NCBI RefSeq assembly: GCF_011440305.1
Contig: NZ_JAAOIW010000005.1
Coordinates: 124,001-188,000, forward strand
Direction of reading: 5' to 3'
Length of the DNA stretch: 64,000 bases
From: Paenibacillus agricola
Lineage (GTDB): Bacteria; Bacillota; Bacilli; Paenibacillales; NBRC-103111
A program made the translations under genes and the position numbers. Positions 34,543 to 43,318 of the stretch are shown here, in pieces. Numbering within the stretch: position 1 is the stretch's first letter; each line of letters opens with the position of its first letter. The notes beneath the pieces are model-generated. The model saw nothing but the letters and a program-made list of their open reading frames with translations. It was not told the origin of the DNA and made no database searches.

Positions 34543-35442
34543 TCACCACAGGCTGGTGCCGCTGACCTTTTTGGCAGTTTGATTCACAATAATAATCAAT
34601 ACGAAGTTAATCGCCGAGTTGAATAATCCTACTGCAGCGGAAAAGCTATACTGTGATCCAATTAGGCCTATCTCATAAACATAGGTTGATATAACGCTAG
34701 ATGAGGTACGATTTAGCTCATTCTGCATAAGAAATATCTTTTCGAAACCGATGTCCATAATGGAGCCAAACTGAAAAATTAGCATGATGACGGCAGTAGG
34801 AATCATGCTTGGAATGGCGATATGAATCAGCCGCTTTAGTTTGCTCGCACCATCAATCATCGCCGCCTCATATAGGCTCTTATCAATGCCAGCAAGTACA
34901 GCTATATAAAGAACAGAACTAAACCCCATGTTCTGCCATATATCCGAGAAGACATAAATGGATTTGAACATCCCTGGCTCTGTCATGAAGTAGATTGGCT
35001 CTCCTCCAAACAGGCGGATGGCATGGTTAACCAAACCCGTGGAAGGTGATAGAAATGCCATCACTATACCTACAAGCACAATTGTAGAAAGGAAATGCGG
35101 CATAAAGGTAATCGACTGTACGCTTTTCTTGAACCACTTGCTGCTGACCTCATTAACAAGTAACGCAAAAAAGATGGGTATAGGAAATGCGACAAGAATT
35201 TGGAAAATGCTAATCCCCATGGTATTCTTAATTAAAGTCCAAAACTGATAGTTATTAAAAAATCGAATGAAGTGTTTCATCCCGACCCATTCGCTGCCCC
35301 AAATCCCCCTTGGAGCGGAAAAATCCTTGAATGCAATCTGAATGCCATACATCGGCAAATACTTAATTAGCAGAAAATACAGGACTACCGGAACAACCAG
35401 TAAATACAAATCCCAATTTTTGCGTATAGAGCGAGGCAACAT
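34543..35442 (-). CDS. Carbohydrate ABC permease (LplB/YtcQ-partner type)
   Basis: A 299-residue CUT1 permease with six hydrophobic helices. Its EAA loop is EAAMIDGASKLKRLIHIAIP. The N-terminus RKNWDLYLLVVPVVLYFLLIKYLPMYG and C-terminal NFVLIIIVNQTAKK are family-typical. It pairs with the permease gene 15 bp downstream. An inverted repeat in the 183-bp gap separates it from the binding-protein gene. Together they import a complex or modified oligosaccharide. Confidence 0.95.
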   Translation of the reverse strand: MLPRSIRKNWDLYLLVVPVVLYFLLIKYLPMYGIQIAFKDFSAPRGIWGSEWVGMKHFIRFFNNYQFWTLIKNTMGISIFQILVAFPIPIFFALLVNEVSSKWFKKSVQSITFMPHFLSTIVLVGIVMAFLSPSTGLVNHAIRLFGGEPIYFMTEPGMFKSIYVFSDIWQNMGFSSVLYIAVLAGIDKSLYEAAMIDGASKLKRLIHIAIPSMIPTAVIMLIFQFGSIMDIGFEKIFLMQNELNRTSSSVISTYVYEIGLIGSQYSFSAAVGLFNSAINFVLIIIVNQTAKKVSGTSLW

Positions 35443-35537
35443 AGCTTTGGAAACTCCTTTCTCCGTACCTGATCATAACCATACCCCTTGTCAGGTAAAA
35501 GGCTGTAAATCAATGCAACTCGGTTTGCATCGGATGT

Positions 35538-35596
35538 GTAAAGGTGTGAAGCTCCACATAAAGACGTTCCATCTACTAGGCGCTTCACACCTTTAC
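35538..35596 (-). repeat. 15-bp perfect inverted repeat between binding-protein and permease genes
   Basis: GTAAAGGTGTGAAGC (35538-35552) and GCTTCACACCTTTAC (35582-35596) flank a 29-nt loop. No T run follows on the minus strand, so it looks like an mRNA-stabilising or attenuating stem-loop that would raise the amount of binding protein over permease. Confidence 0.75.
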
Positions 35597-35625
35597 AGGT
35601 CTAATTCCACGAAACCCTTTAGCGA

Positions 35626-37254
35626 TTAGTTCTTTTTATATCGAGCATAAGCAGTTGTATAAATGCCCTGCAGTTCACTAAGACCCATTTTCTCCAGCTG
35701 AGCTACATATTTGTCAAACTCATCGAGAGATACTTTACCTTGCACGAATTCTGCGGTGCGTTGGTTAACCAAACTGTAAATATCCGCTTCCTGCGACAGC
35801 TTCTTCTCTGATTCATCAGAAGCAAAGCTGAACGGGGCCCAAAGCTCCTTAGGCAGATAAGGTCGCAAGTTTTCCGCTGCGGCTTTGGCTGACGGTTGCG
35901 TTTCGCCGCCTTTGAAGTAGTTTTCCATAATCAGGGTAGGCAAGGAACCGCCTGCATAAGGAACATACTTGGAAACGACCTGATCGAAGGATGAACCTTC
36001 CGGTATATTTTTTACAATATCAGGCATAAAGTCGTAGTTTCCTTTTTCATCCTTCTGATAGGTCTGACCTTCCAATCCTAAGTACAGCATCCGAATTCCT
36101 TCTTCACTGTAGAAATAATCGATCCAGCGCATCGTCTCTTCAGGATATTTGTTCGTATTGCTAATCATGAACGCACCTCTCGAACCGATGTGTCCCCGTG
36201 CGCTCGTATAAAGACGATCGCCATTCGGGCCGGAAAGCGCCGTTTTAAGACCGACAAAATCATTAGCGTTAGTATTAGCCCGAGCAGTGACATTGCCGAA
36301 TGAGAAGCTACCTACCTGCTTTTGCTCATTCTTCGCAAGCACCTTTGTACCGCTGTTTGTAAATATTTCCTTGTCAATCAGATTCTCTGAATACATTTTA
36401 TTTAAATAGGTCAATAATTCTTTGTAGCTTTTGCTGGTCGGGAAGAAGCGCAGGTTTCCTGAATTAGGATCAACATCCCAGTTCCCATTTCCAGTGCCTT
36501 TATTACCAAGCCCGAAGGCGCCTCTCAGAACCAGTATGATATCTTCGAGAGAATCAGCCGTCAGCGGAATTTCATCCAATTTCCCGTTGCCGTTTGGATC
36601 ATTGTTTCGGAATGCCTTTAATACGTCATACAACTCAGCTGTCGTCGCAGGCATCTGCTTACCTGTGCGCTTCAGCCAATCCTCATTGAGAAACAGCTTG
36701 CGGGTAATCTCAATGCTTGGAGAATCGGTGAGGTTCGGCAATGCGTAAATACTACCATCCGCTGTTGCAATACCCTTTTTCACGTCCTCATATTTCCCCA
36801 TGATTGCTTTGAAATTCGGTGCATATTTATCGATCAGATCATTCAATTTGAGAAAGGAACCTTGTGCACCGTATTTGTCAACATCGTTATCTGACATTTT
36901 GGTTCTGTAGAAGATGTCTGGAAGCTGGTTGCTCGCGAGCGCCAAATTTCTCTTTTCTGTTATATCTGCAGTGGTATATTCTTCCCAATTGATGTGAATA
37001 CCGGTCTTCTTTTCGTATTCCTGCCAGACTAAAATATTATTCCATTTAGTTGGCTGTGCCGGACTGAGCAAGACCATTGCGGACAACGAAATCGGCTTAT
37101 TCACAACCGGGAATCCACTTTCATTAAAAGCTTTGGTCCCGGACGCGGGAGTGGTTTGACCATTATTATTAGATGATGATGACGAATTGTCATTACAAGC
37201 AGCAAGCATAGAAACCGTGAGGATGACCGCAGTAACAGAAAATACCTTTTTCAA
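35626..37254 (-). CDS. Extracellular sugar-binding lipoprotein (LplA-like)
   Basis: A 542-residue solute-binding protein. The signal peptide ends in the lipobox LAAC with Cys20, followed by a Ser/Asn/Gly-rich linker and a two-lobe fold. Landmarks are VWQEYEKKTGIHINWEEYTT, NDPNGNGKLDEIPLTA (a calcium-loop-like segment common in LplA/YtcQ proteins) and GAFMISNTNKYPEE. The start is TTG with AGGAGG at 7 nt. It is the first structural gene after gntR and would deliver ligand to the two downstream permeases. Confidence 0.94.
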   Translation of the reverse strand: MKKVFSVTAVILTVSMLAACNDNSSSSSNNNGQTTPASGTKAFNESGFPVVNKPISLSAMVLLSPAQPTKWNNILVWQEYEKKTGIHINWEEYTTADITEKRNLALASNQLPDIFYRTKMSDNDVDKYGAQGSFLKLNDLIDKYAPNFKAIMGKYEDVKKGIATADGSIYALPNLTDSPSIEITRKLFLNEDWLKRTGKQMPATTAELYDVLKAFRNNDPNGNGKLDEIPLTADSLEDIILVLRGAFGLGNKGTGNGNWDVDPNSGNLRFFPTSKSYKELLTYLNKMYSENLIDKEIFTNSGTKVLAKNEQKQVGSFSFGNVTARANTNANDFVGLKTALSGPNGDRLYTSARGHIGSRGAFMISNTNKYPEETMRWIDYFYSEEGIRMLYLGLEGQTYQKDEKGNYDFMPDIVKNIPEGSSFDQVVSKYVPYAGGSLPTLIMENYFKGGETQPSAKAAAENLRPYLPKELWAPFSFASDESEKKLSQEADIYSLVNQRTAEFVQGKVSLDEFDKYVAQLEKMGLSELQGIYTTAYARYKKN

Positions 37255-37464
37255 AAGAATACCTCCTCGTAGATTTGTTTTGAATTAACACGGCGATTCA
37301 GCATACTGAAATAGATTGAATACTTCAATGATGTCTCAGCAAGGACTCCCCCTTACTCTAGGCTTTTTCTGTAATACTATTTATAATTAGAATCCGGTCG
37401 ATCAACTGAATTCGAAAGACCTGGATTTTACTATCATCGATAGATTAACAGGCTGCAGGCGTCT

Positions 37465-38238
37465 TTATTTCCCGTCTGTTTGATCTGAGTAGGCACCATC
37501 ATAGAATACTTTTTTCCTCAAAATTTGCTTGTACTTATATTTGTATTTATCACTGCGGATATAACTTTCACAGTACTCGATGCATCGGTTCTGGGCTGTC
37601 GTCACACGAGTAAGATGCAATACGGCTGTGTTTTTCTTTAACTGAAGCAATTCTGCGACATCAACTGGACAATTCACAGCCTCAGCTTCTACCTCGGCCT
37701 CCTCCGCCATTAATCCCGAACAACGGAAAATCGTGAAATACAACCCTTCCTTTTGTAATTGTTCTTTATCTGCCCCCTCCATAAGAGAACAAGGTGTAAA
37801 AGATCTTTCCCAGGCAAACATCTCATCACCAATAAATCGCAGGCGCGTGATTTCATACACGCTATCTTCATCGGATATTCCTAATATTTGCTTCAGAAAG
37901 CTTGTAGCGTTGCATTTTTTGAATCCAAGAATCTGGAAATCGGAATACAACCCTTCCTTTTCTATTTCCTGAGACAAGCTGTAAGAACTTGACAACTCAT
38001 GCTCGAATTTAGGCAAAGTTACAAATGTACCTTTTCCTTGCTTCTTGACTAAATAACCCTCTTGAACCAATTCTTTGACTACTTCCCGTACCGTAATGCG
38101 GCTTACACCATATTCATCGCAAAGCTCCCGCTCGCTTGTAATTTGAGAACCTGGGGACCAAAATCTTTTTTCGATTTTTTCGAGCAATTTACTTCGCAAT
38201 TGATATTGCAATGTCACTGGTAAAGTATCATCTAACAC
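37465..38238 (-). CDS. GntR/HutC-family transcriptional regulator
   Basis: A 257-residue regulator with an N-terminal winged helix (ITSERELCDEYGVSRITVREV, then GYLVKKQGKGTFV) and a C-terminal UTRA ligand domain (DEDSVYEITRLRFIGDEMFAWE). I use the GTG at 38238, 7 nt from TTGGAGG; the TTG at 38256 would overlap that site. It heads the sugar-import operon on the same strand and probably represses it and itself. The C-terminus DKYKYKYKQILRKK is unusually basic. Confidence 0.92.
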   Translation of the reverse strand: MLDDTLPVTLQYQLRSKLLEKIEKRFWSPGSQITSERELCDEYGVSRITVREVVKELVQEGYLVKKQGKGTFVTLPKFEHELSSSYSLSQEIEKEGLYSDFQILGFKKCNATSFLKQILGISDEDSVYEITRLRFIGDEMFAWERSFTPCSLMEGADKEQLQKEGLYFTIFRCSGLMAEEAEVEAEAVNCPVDVAELLQLKKNTAVLHLTRVTTAQNRCIEYCESYIRSDKYKYKYKQILRKKVFYDGAYSDQTDGK

Positions 38239-38320
38239 ATCTATTCCTCCAAGCAATCTTGATTTTTAGCATGTAATTGTCCACTCATTTTTCAAGAATG
38301 AATATCCAATAATTTAACTG

Positions 38321-38355
38321 GTTATAACATTATAATATAATGATGAGTATGTCAA
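38321..38355 (-). promoter_or_regulatory. gntR promoter with palindrome at the start region
   Basis: A consensus TTGACA (38355-38350) is followed by TATAAT (38334-38329, 15-nt gap) or TAATGT (17-nt gap). The palindrome GTTATAAC at 38321-38328 abuts the -10 and could be a GntR operator. Confidence 0.55.
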
Positions 38356-38405
38356 TCCTTTCCACACTTAATTATTCTTAATATTTTGTAAATAAAAGAT
38401 CGAGA

Positions 38406-38456
38406 TACAAAGAAAGAGGCAACCGTTAGGATTACACGGTTACCTCTTCCTTTGTA
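38406..38456 (-). terminator. 21-bp stem-loop ending the yebC transcript
   Basis: Two 21-nt arms (starting TACAAAG and ending CTTTGTA) pair with only two A-C mismatches around a 9-nt loop. The minus-strand side leads into a T-rich stretch (ATCTTTTATTT) after a short gap, so termination is likely but the T run is displaced. Confidence 0.6.
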
Positions 38457-38550
38457 CAATCAGTGGATAGCAGCACGGATCAATCGCTTTGCAATCCATT
38501 TTCCTATTTTTGAACCTTACTTGGTCATGGACTCAGTACTCAGCCAGCCA

Positions 38551-39291
38551 TTAACCGATTCGGCTCATTTCTTCCTCGGCTATTTCATAATTTGAATAGA
38601 CATCCTGGACATCGTCTAAATCATCGAAGGAATCCATCATTTTAATCAGCTTCTCGGCATTATCGCCTTCTACCTTAATCGTGTTTTGCGGTGTCCAGCT
38701 AACGGAAGCCTCGGCGAACTCAAGCCCCTGCTTCTCCAGCTCTGTTTTCACCTTCTCAAACTCATGAGGGTGGGTTAAAATCTCGAAGCTTTCTTCTTCC
38801 GTCCTCACATCTTCAGCTCCTGCCTCCAATGCCTGCATCATCAGCTCGTCCTCATCCAAAGGATGCGCTTCACGATCAACAGTAAGTAATCCTTTTTCGT
38901 CAAACATGTATGACACGCAGCCGGACTCGCCCATATTGCCACCACGTTTATTGAATACCGCGCGGACATCCGCTGCTGTACGGTTTCGGTTATCGGTCAA
39001 GCATTTCACCATAATGGCGACCCCGCCAGGACCGTAGCCTTCGTACATAATGACCTCGTACTCTACAGTGTCTCCGTCACCCGTTGCTTTTTTGATCGCC
39101 CGCTCGATATTATCCTTGGGCATGTCGATGCGGCGTGCACTTTCAATCGCAACTTTTAAGGCAAAGTTGCTATCCGGATTCGGACCGCCCGCACGTGCAG
39201 CCACAAATATTTCGCGGCCCAGCCGGACAAATTGATTATTTTTCGCTTGGTCTGCTTTCCCTTTGCGATCTTTGAATAATTTAAATTTCAT
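38551..39291 (-). CDS. YebC/TACO1-family protein (YeeN-like)
   Basis: A 246-residue YebC-family protein, a group that relieves ribosome stalling at proline-rich stretches and was earlier annotated as regulators. KNNQFVRLGREIFVAARAGGPNPDSN, MPKDNIERAIKKATG, YEGYGPGGVAIMVKCLTDNRNRT and the acidic middle domain are diagnostic. The N-terminus (MKFKLFKDRKGKADQ) lacks the usual AGHSKW-NI-HRK opening, as in the YeeN subgroup. The ATG at 39291 follows AGGGAGC; the longer frame from 39321 is unlikely. Confidence 0.93.
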   Translation of the reverse strand: MKFKLFKDRKGKADQAKNNQFVRLGREIFVAARAGGPNPDSNFALKVAIESARRIDMPKDNIERAIKKATGDGDTVEYEVIMYEGYGPGGVAIMVKCLTDNRNRTAADVRAVFNKRGGNMGESGCVSYMFDEKGLLTVDREAHPLDEDELMMQALEAGAEDVRTEEESFEILTHPHEFEKVKTELEKQGLEFAEASVSWTPQNTIKVEGDNAEKLIKMMDSFDDLDDVQDVYSNYEIAEEEMSRIG

Positions 39292-39363
39292 AATAGTACG
39301 CTCCCTATTGAAAAGTATCAAAGGTATTTTACCATTCGGTGAGGGTAATGGTCAAAGAGAATG

Positions 39364-39411
39364 AAAAAAACAACCTACAGAAACCGAAGTTTCGTAAGCT
39401 GTTTGGGTTTA
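39364..39411 (-). terminator. Terminator of the cold-shock gene
   Basis: On the minus strand AACAGCTTACGAAA pairs imperfectly with TTTCTGTAGGTTGTT and is followed by a run of seven T residues. Confidence 0.7.
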
Positions 39412-39436
39412 TCATGCTATGGCACTCATCCAAAAC

Positions 39437-39634
39437 TTATAATTTAATGACGTTAGCTGCTTGAGGACCACGGTTACCTTGAGTAATTTCGAACTCAACG
39501 GATTGGCCTTCGTCAAGAGTCTTGAAGCCATCGCCTTGAATTGCGGAAAAATGAACGAATACATCTTCGCCACCATCAACTTGAAGGAACCCGTAACCTT
39601 TTTCTGCGTTAAACCATTTTACTGTACCTGTCAA
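39437..39634 (-). CDS. Cold-shock protein (CspA/CspD family)
   Basis: A 65-residue single cold-shock domain. RNP1 is KGYGFLQV and RNP2 is DVFVHFSAI, the aromatic nucleic-acid-binding motifs. The family protein starts within a few residues of GTVKWF, so the TTG at 39634, 8 nt from AGGAGG, is chosen over the TTG at 39643, which overlaps the AGGAGG. It binds single-stranded RNA and DNA as a chaperone. It has a consensus promoter and terminator and is monocistronic. Confidence 0.95.
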   Translation of the reverse strand: MTGTVKWFNAEKGYGFLQVDGGEDVFVHFSAIQGDGFKTLDEGQSVEFEITQGNRGPQAANVIKL

Positions 39635-39681
39635 TGAAAACAACCTCCTAGAAATATCGCCATTCGAGAGCGAATACCCTA

Positions 39682-39710
39682 ATTATATCACCAGAAAACC
39701 GACAAATCAA
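39682..39710 (-). promoter_or_regulatory. Promoter of the cold-shock gene
   Basis: TTGATT (39710-39705) and TATAAT (39687-39682) on the minus strand are 17 nt apart, giving a leader of about 40 nt, which is short for a cold-inducible csp mRNA. Confidence 0.7.
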
Positions 39711-39743
39711 TCTGAAAAATGAATCCCAGCAAGCGTTTAGGAC

Positions 39744-40445
39744 TCATTTGGTTATGCATAATAGCTGATCTGAACCAGGAATAAATGGTAGGCTTGAAGG
39801 TAATAAAACGGACTTTGCACCCTGCTGCTCCAAGGCATCTATCAGTTGCTCCAAATGCGGATATAAGTCCCAATGCAGCGTGCGTAGCGGATAAATCTGT
39901 ACTTGCCCACCTACACGGCATACACGCAACAGCTCCTCGACAGCCCTGAGGTGAAACTCATAATCGAATTGCTCGTGGTACAGAAATAAAAAATGGCTAC
40001 ACACCACAAGTGAAAATGTACCAGCCTCATACGGCAATTGGGGCAATAAAGCCGATATATAGCGTCCTGTCTCTCTTTGGTTGCGATAATCATCTATGAA
40101 TCGTGCAAGGGACTGCTCCCTTGATTTTCTGTGGTTGCCGAGATTGCCATAATAGCTCCAGTCGAAAGAGCTTTCAAGCCGTGCTATTTTCTCAGTTGAT
40201 GTTTCTATTTCTTTTAGACCGTAGGTGTAAATCGATTCTGGATCCAGCTCGTAAAGCGGATCAACGGCCCGGGCTTGAATCCCTCTGGCACACGCTTCGG
40301 CTACAAAGGATGAAGCTCCACCGGCAACGTCCAATATGGCGGTGTCCTGTAATTCGGCCAGCTCGAAGTTAAACATCTGCTCATACTCGGCAAAAGACCT
40401 GCATGTCATGGCCACTCCAGCTTGCTCATACTTTTGATTACTCAT
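39744..40445 (-). CDS. Class I SAM-dependent methyltransferase
   Basis: A 233-residue methyltransferase-like protein. Motif I is ILDVAGGASSFVAEACARG, the acidic end of strand 2 is RAVDPLYELDPES, and motif IV is FSLVVCSHFLFLYHEQFD. Between them lies an insertion (about residues 75-120) rich in charged residues. The last strands (RVGGQVQIYPL) close the Rossmann fold. Its target is unknown. The ATG follows GAGGAGAG. No terminator separates it from the downstream csp promoter. Confidence 0.85.
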   Translation of the reverse strand: MSNQKYEQAGVAMTCRSFAEYEQMFNFELAELQDTAILDVAGGASSFVAEACARGIQARAVDPLYELDPESIYTYGLKEIETSTEKIARLESSFDWSYYGNLGNHRKSREQSLARFIDDYRNQRETGRYISALLPQLPYEAGTFSLVVCSHFLFLYHEQFDYEFHLRAVEELLRVCRVGGQVQIYPLRTLHWDLYPHLEQLIDALEQQGAKSVLLPSSLPFIPGSDQLLCITK

Positions 40446-40732
40446 TTCTCATCTCTCCTCAGCTATTGTTACCTCGTCTTCGCTTGGCCTTAAGCCACCG
40501 CTCACCTCTGTGAGCTTAATAGAGATTTTAACATAGGAATTACTGACTTACAATCTATGGGAAATATAATTTCCTTAATTCCATATCGTTCTTTATTCCT
40601 ATTTTTGTTATAGTTGAATTTGACAGTTTTCGACTAAATACAAGCTAGATCGGGACAGGGATGGGATTGCTTGCGAGTAGCTTGACTCTACCCAAATAGG
40701 CAAACATCATCGATCAGAGAGGTGTGCAATAT

Positions 40733-41971
40733 ATGAACGTACTTAAAGGGCAAAAAATTGATGTTACCAAAAATAAAAGCATAACCGATATTGATGTTTT
40801 TTTAGGCTGGAGCTCAGCAAATAAGGAGATTAGCTTAGATAGTGCTGCTTTTCTGTTATCGGAGCAGGATCGTTGCGAAAAGGAAGAAAACTTTATTTTT
40901 TATGGAAATCCTTTTAGTCCTGGGGCTGCCGTCTCCCACTCGACAATCAAGCAAGCTGATAATGAAAAAATAACGATATCCCTTCCCAAGCTACAGCCGG
41001 ACATCAAAAAAATCGCCTTTACTTTAACCATCTATGAAGGAGAGAAATTGGGACATCAGTTTGGGCAAGTAATGAACATGTACTTACGTATTGTCGATCG
41101 GAGTCTTAACCAAGAATTGCTGAGATACGAATTTGGTGCTGATCTTTCACGTGAGACGGCAATCGTAGTTGCCGAGCTTTACTTGTATAAAGGCGAGTGG
41201 AGATTCAATGCCATTGGCAGTGGTTTCTTTGGTGGTTTGGCGGCGCTTTGTAAAAACTACGGTCTTGATGTCGAAGAAGAACCTCCTCATTCAAATGAAG
41301 ATTCCTTGCTGTCACGCCGAAAAAAAATCGTACAGGCGGCATTTGAAAAGAAAAAACTACATGGCGTGATTGCCAGAGTAGGGTTAGTCTTGGACATTTC
41401 CGGATCTATGCGTTCCCTTTATCAAAATGGGGCGGTGCAGGAGGTTGTGGATCGCATCCTTGCTGTTGCCAGCAAATTTGATGACAATCAAACCTTGGAT
41501 GTGTGGATATACGACAACGAATTTAGCCGGCTTCTTTCCGTCAAAGAAAATGAAATCGAAAATTATGTACAAAAGCATATTTTGAATAATGATACTATCC
41601 ATAAATTTGGACGCAACAATGAACCTTTGGTTATGGAGGATGTGATTCGTAAATATACAAAAGAAGAGCCCAGCGAGCATCCCGCTTTTATTGTTTTTAT
41701 CAATGATGGCGGTGTCGTCAAACCCACTAAAAAGGTAATTATTGATGCTTCGGTGCTTCCGATATTTTGGCAGTTTATCGGGATTGGGAATTCTGAATTC
41801 GAGCTGCTGCAAAAGCTGGATGAGATGGAAGGAAGATTCGTGGATAATGCTAATTTCTTTCATTTAAACGATATTTCTGACATATCGGATGAGCTGTTAT
41901 ATGATGAATTGCTGAATGAATTTCCAGAATGGCTACAAGCCGCCAAAGCTAAAGGCATTATCAGCATCTGA
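40733..41971 (+). CDS. TerD domain - von Willebrand factor A fusion (TerF-like)
   Basis: A 412-residue soluble protein. Residues 1-185 form a TerD domain (VFLGWSSANKEISLDSAAFLL, NFIFYGNPFSPGAAVSHS, ELYLYKGEWRFNAIGSGF). A charged linker of about 30 residues leads to a vWA domain with a complete MIDAS start DISGS at 221-225 and a later Thr/Asp site (FINDGGV). TerF proteins of tellurite and stress-resistance clusters share this architecture. No other ter gene lies alongside; the TerC-family gene 1.5 kb on is under a separate riboswitch. GAGAGGTG precedes the ATG at 40733. Confidence 0.85.
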   Translation: MNVLKGQKIDVTKNKSITDIDVFLGWSSANKEISLDSAAFLLSEQDRCEKEENFIFYGNPFSPGAAVSHSTIKQADNEKITISLPKLQPDIKKIAFTLTIYEGEKLGHQFGQVMNMYLRIVDRSLNQELLRYEFGADLSRETAIVVAELYLYKGEWRFNAIGSGFFGGLAALCKNYGLDVEEEPPHSNEDSLLSRRKKIVQAAFEKKKLHGVIARVGLVLDISGSMRSLYQNGAVQEVVDRILAVASKFDDNQTLDVWIYDNEFSRLLSVKENEIENYVQKHILNNDTIHKFGRNNEPLVMEDVIRKYTKEEPSEHPAFIVFINDGGVVKPTKKVIIDASVLPIFWQFIGIGNSEFELLQKLDEMEGRFVDNANFFHLNDISDISDELLYDELLNEFPEWLQAAKAKGIISI

Positions 41972-42002
41972 TTCCGAGCAATCAGCAAAGGATTGAGGCG
42001 TA

Positions 42003-42773
42003 CTACACCTCAATCCCCCGATCCACCCGCCCATCCAGCACCGTGTTCACAAAAGCCAGCTCCGTAGCCGTCATGGTTTTGTCGACAATCTTCTGCATCC
42101 AGTTCCAGCCAAGCTGGTCCGAGTTATACGCCGTACCCAAGACTTGATACAGCATATCCCATTGCCAGTCCTCCAGTTTCATTGGCATGTTATCCTCATC
42201 CTCCTCCGCCCTCAGGCAATCGTTATATTCGTCTACAACGTCTTGGACAAATTCCTCAAAGGTCTTGCCAAGCAGATTGAACGCATTCATCGGATCTGTC
42301 TTTCGTGTGGGGTCTAGTAGGTGGTGGCCGGATAAGTCCGTTTTTGGGTTCAATCCATGCTGGTAACAGCTATAAGCCAGCACCCATAAGTACCTTGTAT
42401 AGGCCTCTGAAAGATGAATAGTGCCACCATAACAAAGCTCTACGCCCCCTGCTGCATCATTAGCGTCTGCTCCGAATTGTTCGTTGTCGATACCGGTATT
42501 ATACCGCACATGCCAAGCTTTTTCTGGTACGCTAGTCAAAAAAGGGATGCATTCGATGATCTCCTTATCATCTACAAAAAGATGTGCTGACGCTTCAGCT
42601 TCATCCCTGCTATTTTCGAAATAGCTTACATTACCTGCAGCCGTCGATCCGGGATTGCCGGTATCATGCGCTACCATGAATAAGCATGGATCAAGTGTAA
42701 TACAAGGACGGCGTTTACTGGGACCACTCAGGTATCGTGGAATGATTTCGAATTTTATTTTGAAGGTGCTCAT
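42003..42773 (-). CDS. N-acetylmuramoyl-L-alanine amidase (Amidase_2), phage/CwlA type
   Basis: A 256-residue Amidase_2 protein that cuts the amide between muramic acid and the stem peptide. FMVAHDTGNPGSTAAGNV has the first zinc histidine, ASAHLFVDDKEIIE follows, and GHHLLDPTRKTDP holds the remaining ligands. It has no signal peptide. The C-terminal 80 residues carry a small helical domain (LEDWQWDMLYQVLG) in place of LysM or SH3 repeats. This build resembles phage endolysins and CwlA, yet no holin or phage gene is adjacent. Confidence 0.85.
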   Translation of the reverse strand: MSTFKIKFEIIPRYLSGPSKRRPCITLDPCLFMVAHDTGNPGSTAAGNVSYFENSRDEAEASAHLFVDDKEIIECIPFLTSVPEKAWHVRYNTGIDNEQFGADANDAAGGVELCYGGTIHLSEAYTRYLWVLAYSCYQHGLNPKTDLSGHHLLDPTRKTDPMNAFNLLGKTFEEFVQDVVDEYNDCLRAEEDEDNMPMKLEDWQWDMLYQVLGTAYNSDQLGWNWMQKIVDKTMTATELAFVNTVLDGRVDRGIEV

Positions 42774-42999
42774 CTCACCCCAACTCCCCCTCTATGTTCA
42801 CGTCTTTGAGATTAATATATTCAGAAGTAGACTTGCCCGTATCTGCTTTTTGCCCAAGCCGCTTTTAAAGATTAAGCAGAATCTGTCAAGCTAAAATAAA
42901 TCTGGTGTTTGCCCTATGGCATTGCTTAGTTTATAGTAGAAACATGTGGATATTAAACGAAATAAATTCACCAAAACCAATTAAAGTGAGGGAAAAGCC

Positions 43000-43245
43000 T
43001 TGTCTAATCACGGATTTAAGAAGCACACGATATTCAAAACCGATAAATGGAACATGCTTACAGTTGAGGTTCAAGGAAAAACATTGATTTTACGCGAAAT
43101 ATCCGACCAATGGGGCGAGGAAAGCCATACTTTTTTGAGCAGGCCTGAAATGATGCATTGGGCGGAGAACCGGTTCTCCGCAGAAAAATATGCAGATCGA
43201 CCTGAAGAACGTGAAGCCATTATGGCTGCCTTTAAAGAAGTGTAA
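43000..43245 (+). CDS. Hypothetical protein (81 aa)
   Basis: A small soluble alpha/beta protein with a TTG start 7 nt after GTGAGGG. It has a beta-rich first half (WNMLTVEVQGKTLILREI) and a helical second half (MMHWAENRFSAEKYADRPEE). No motif is recognised. It sits directly upstream of the yybP-ykoY leader and ends before that promoter. Confidence 0.65.
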   Translation: MSNHGFKKHTIFKTDKWNMLTVEVQGKTLILREISDQWGEESHTFLSRPEMMHWAENRFSAEKYADRPEEREAIMAAFKEV

Positions 43246-43264
43246 GGTCATTTCATAAGCGGAC

Positions 43265-43294
43265 TTGACTTGCAACTTGTCCTTACCTTACAAT
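43265..43294 (+). promoter_or_regulatory. Promoter of the riboswitch-terC transcript
   Basis: TTGACT (43265-43270) and TACAAT (43289-43294) are 18 nt apart, so transcription starts near 43301, just before the aptamer. Confidence 0.7.
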
Positions 43295-43318
43295 GAGGTT
43301 AATTACATAAGAATCCTC

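Noticed and set aside
42003-42773. Prophage remnant
   Set aside because: An amidase alone, without integrase, structural genes, attachment repeats or a composition shift, is not enough.
42905-43087. 60-codon ORF overlapping the 81-aa gene
   Set aside because: The frame at 43000 has a better ribosome binding site and a more protein-like composition.
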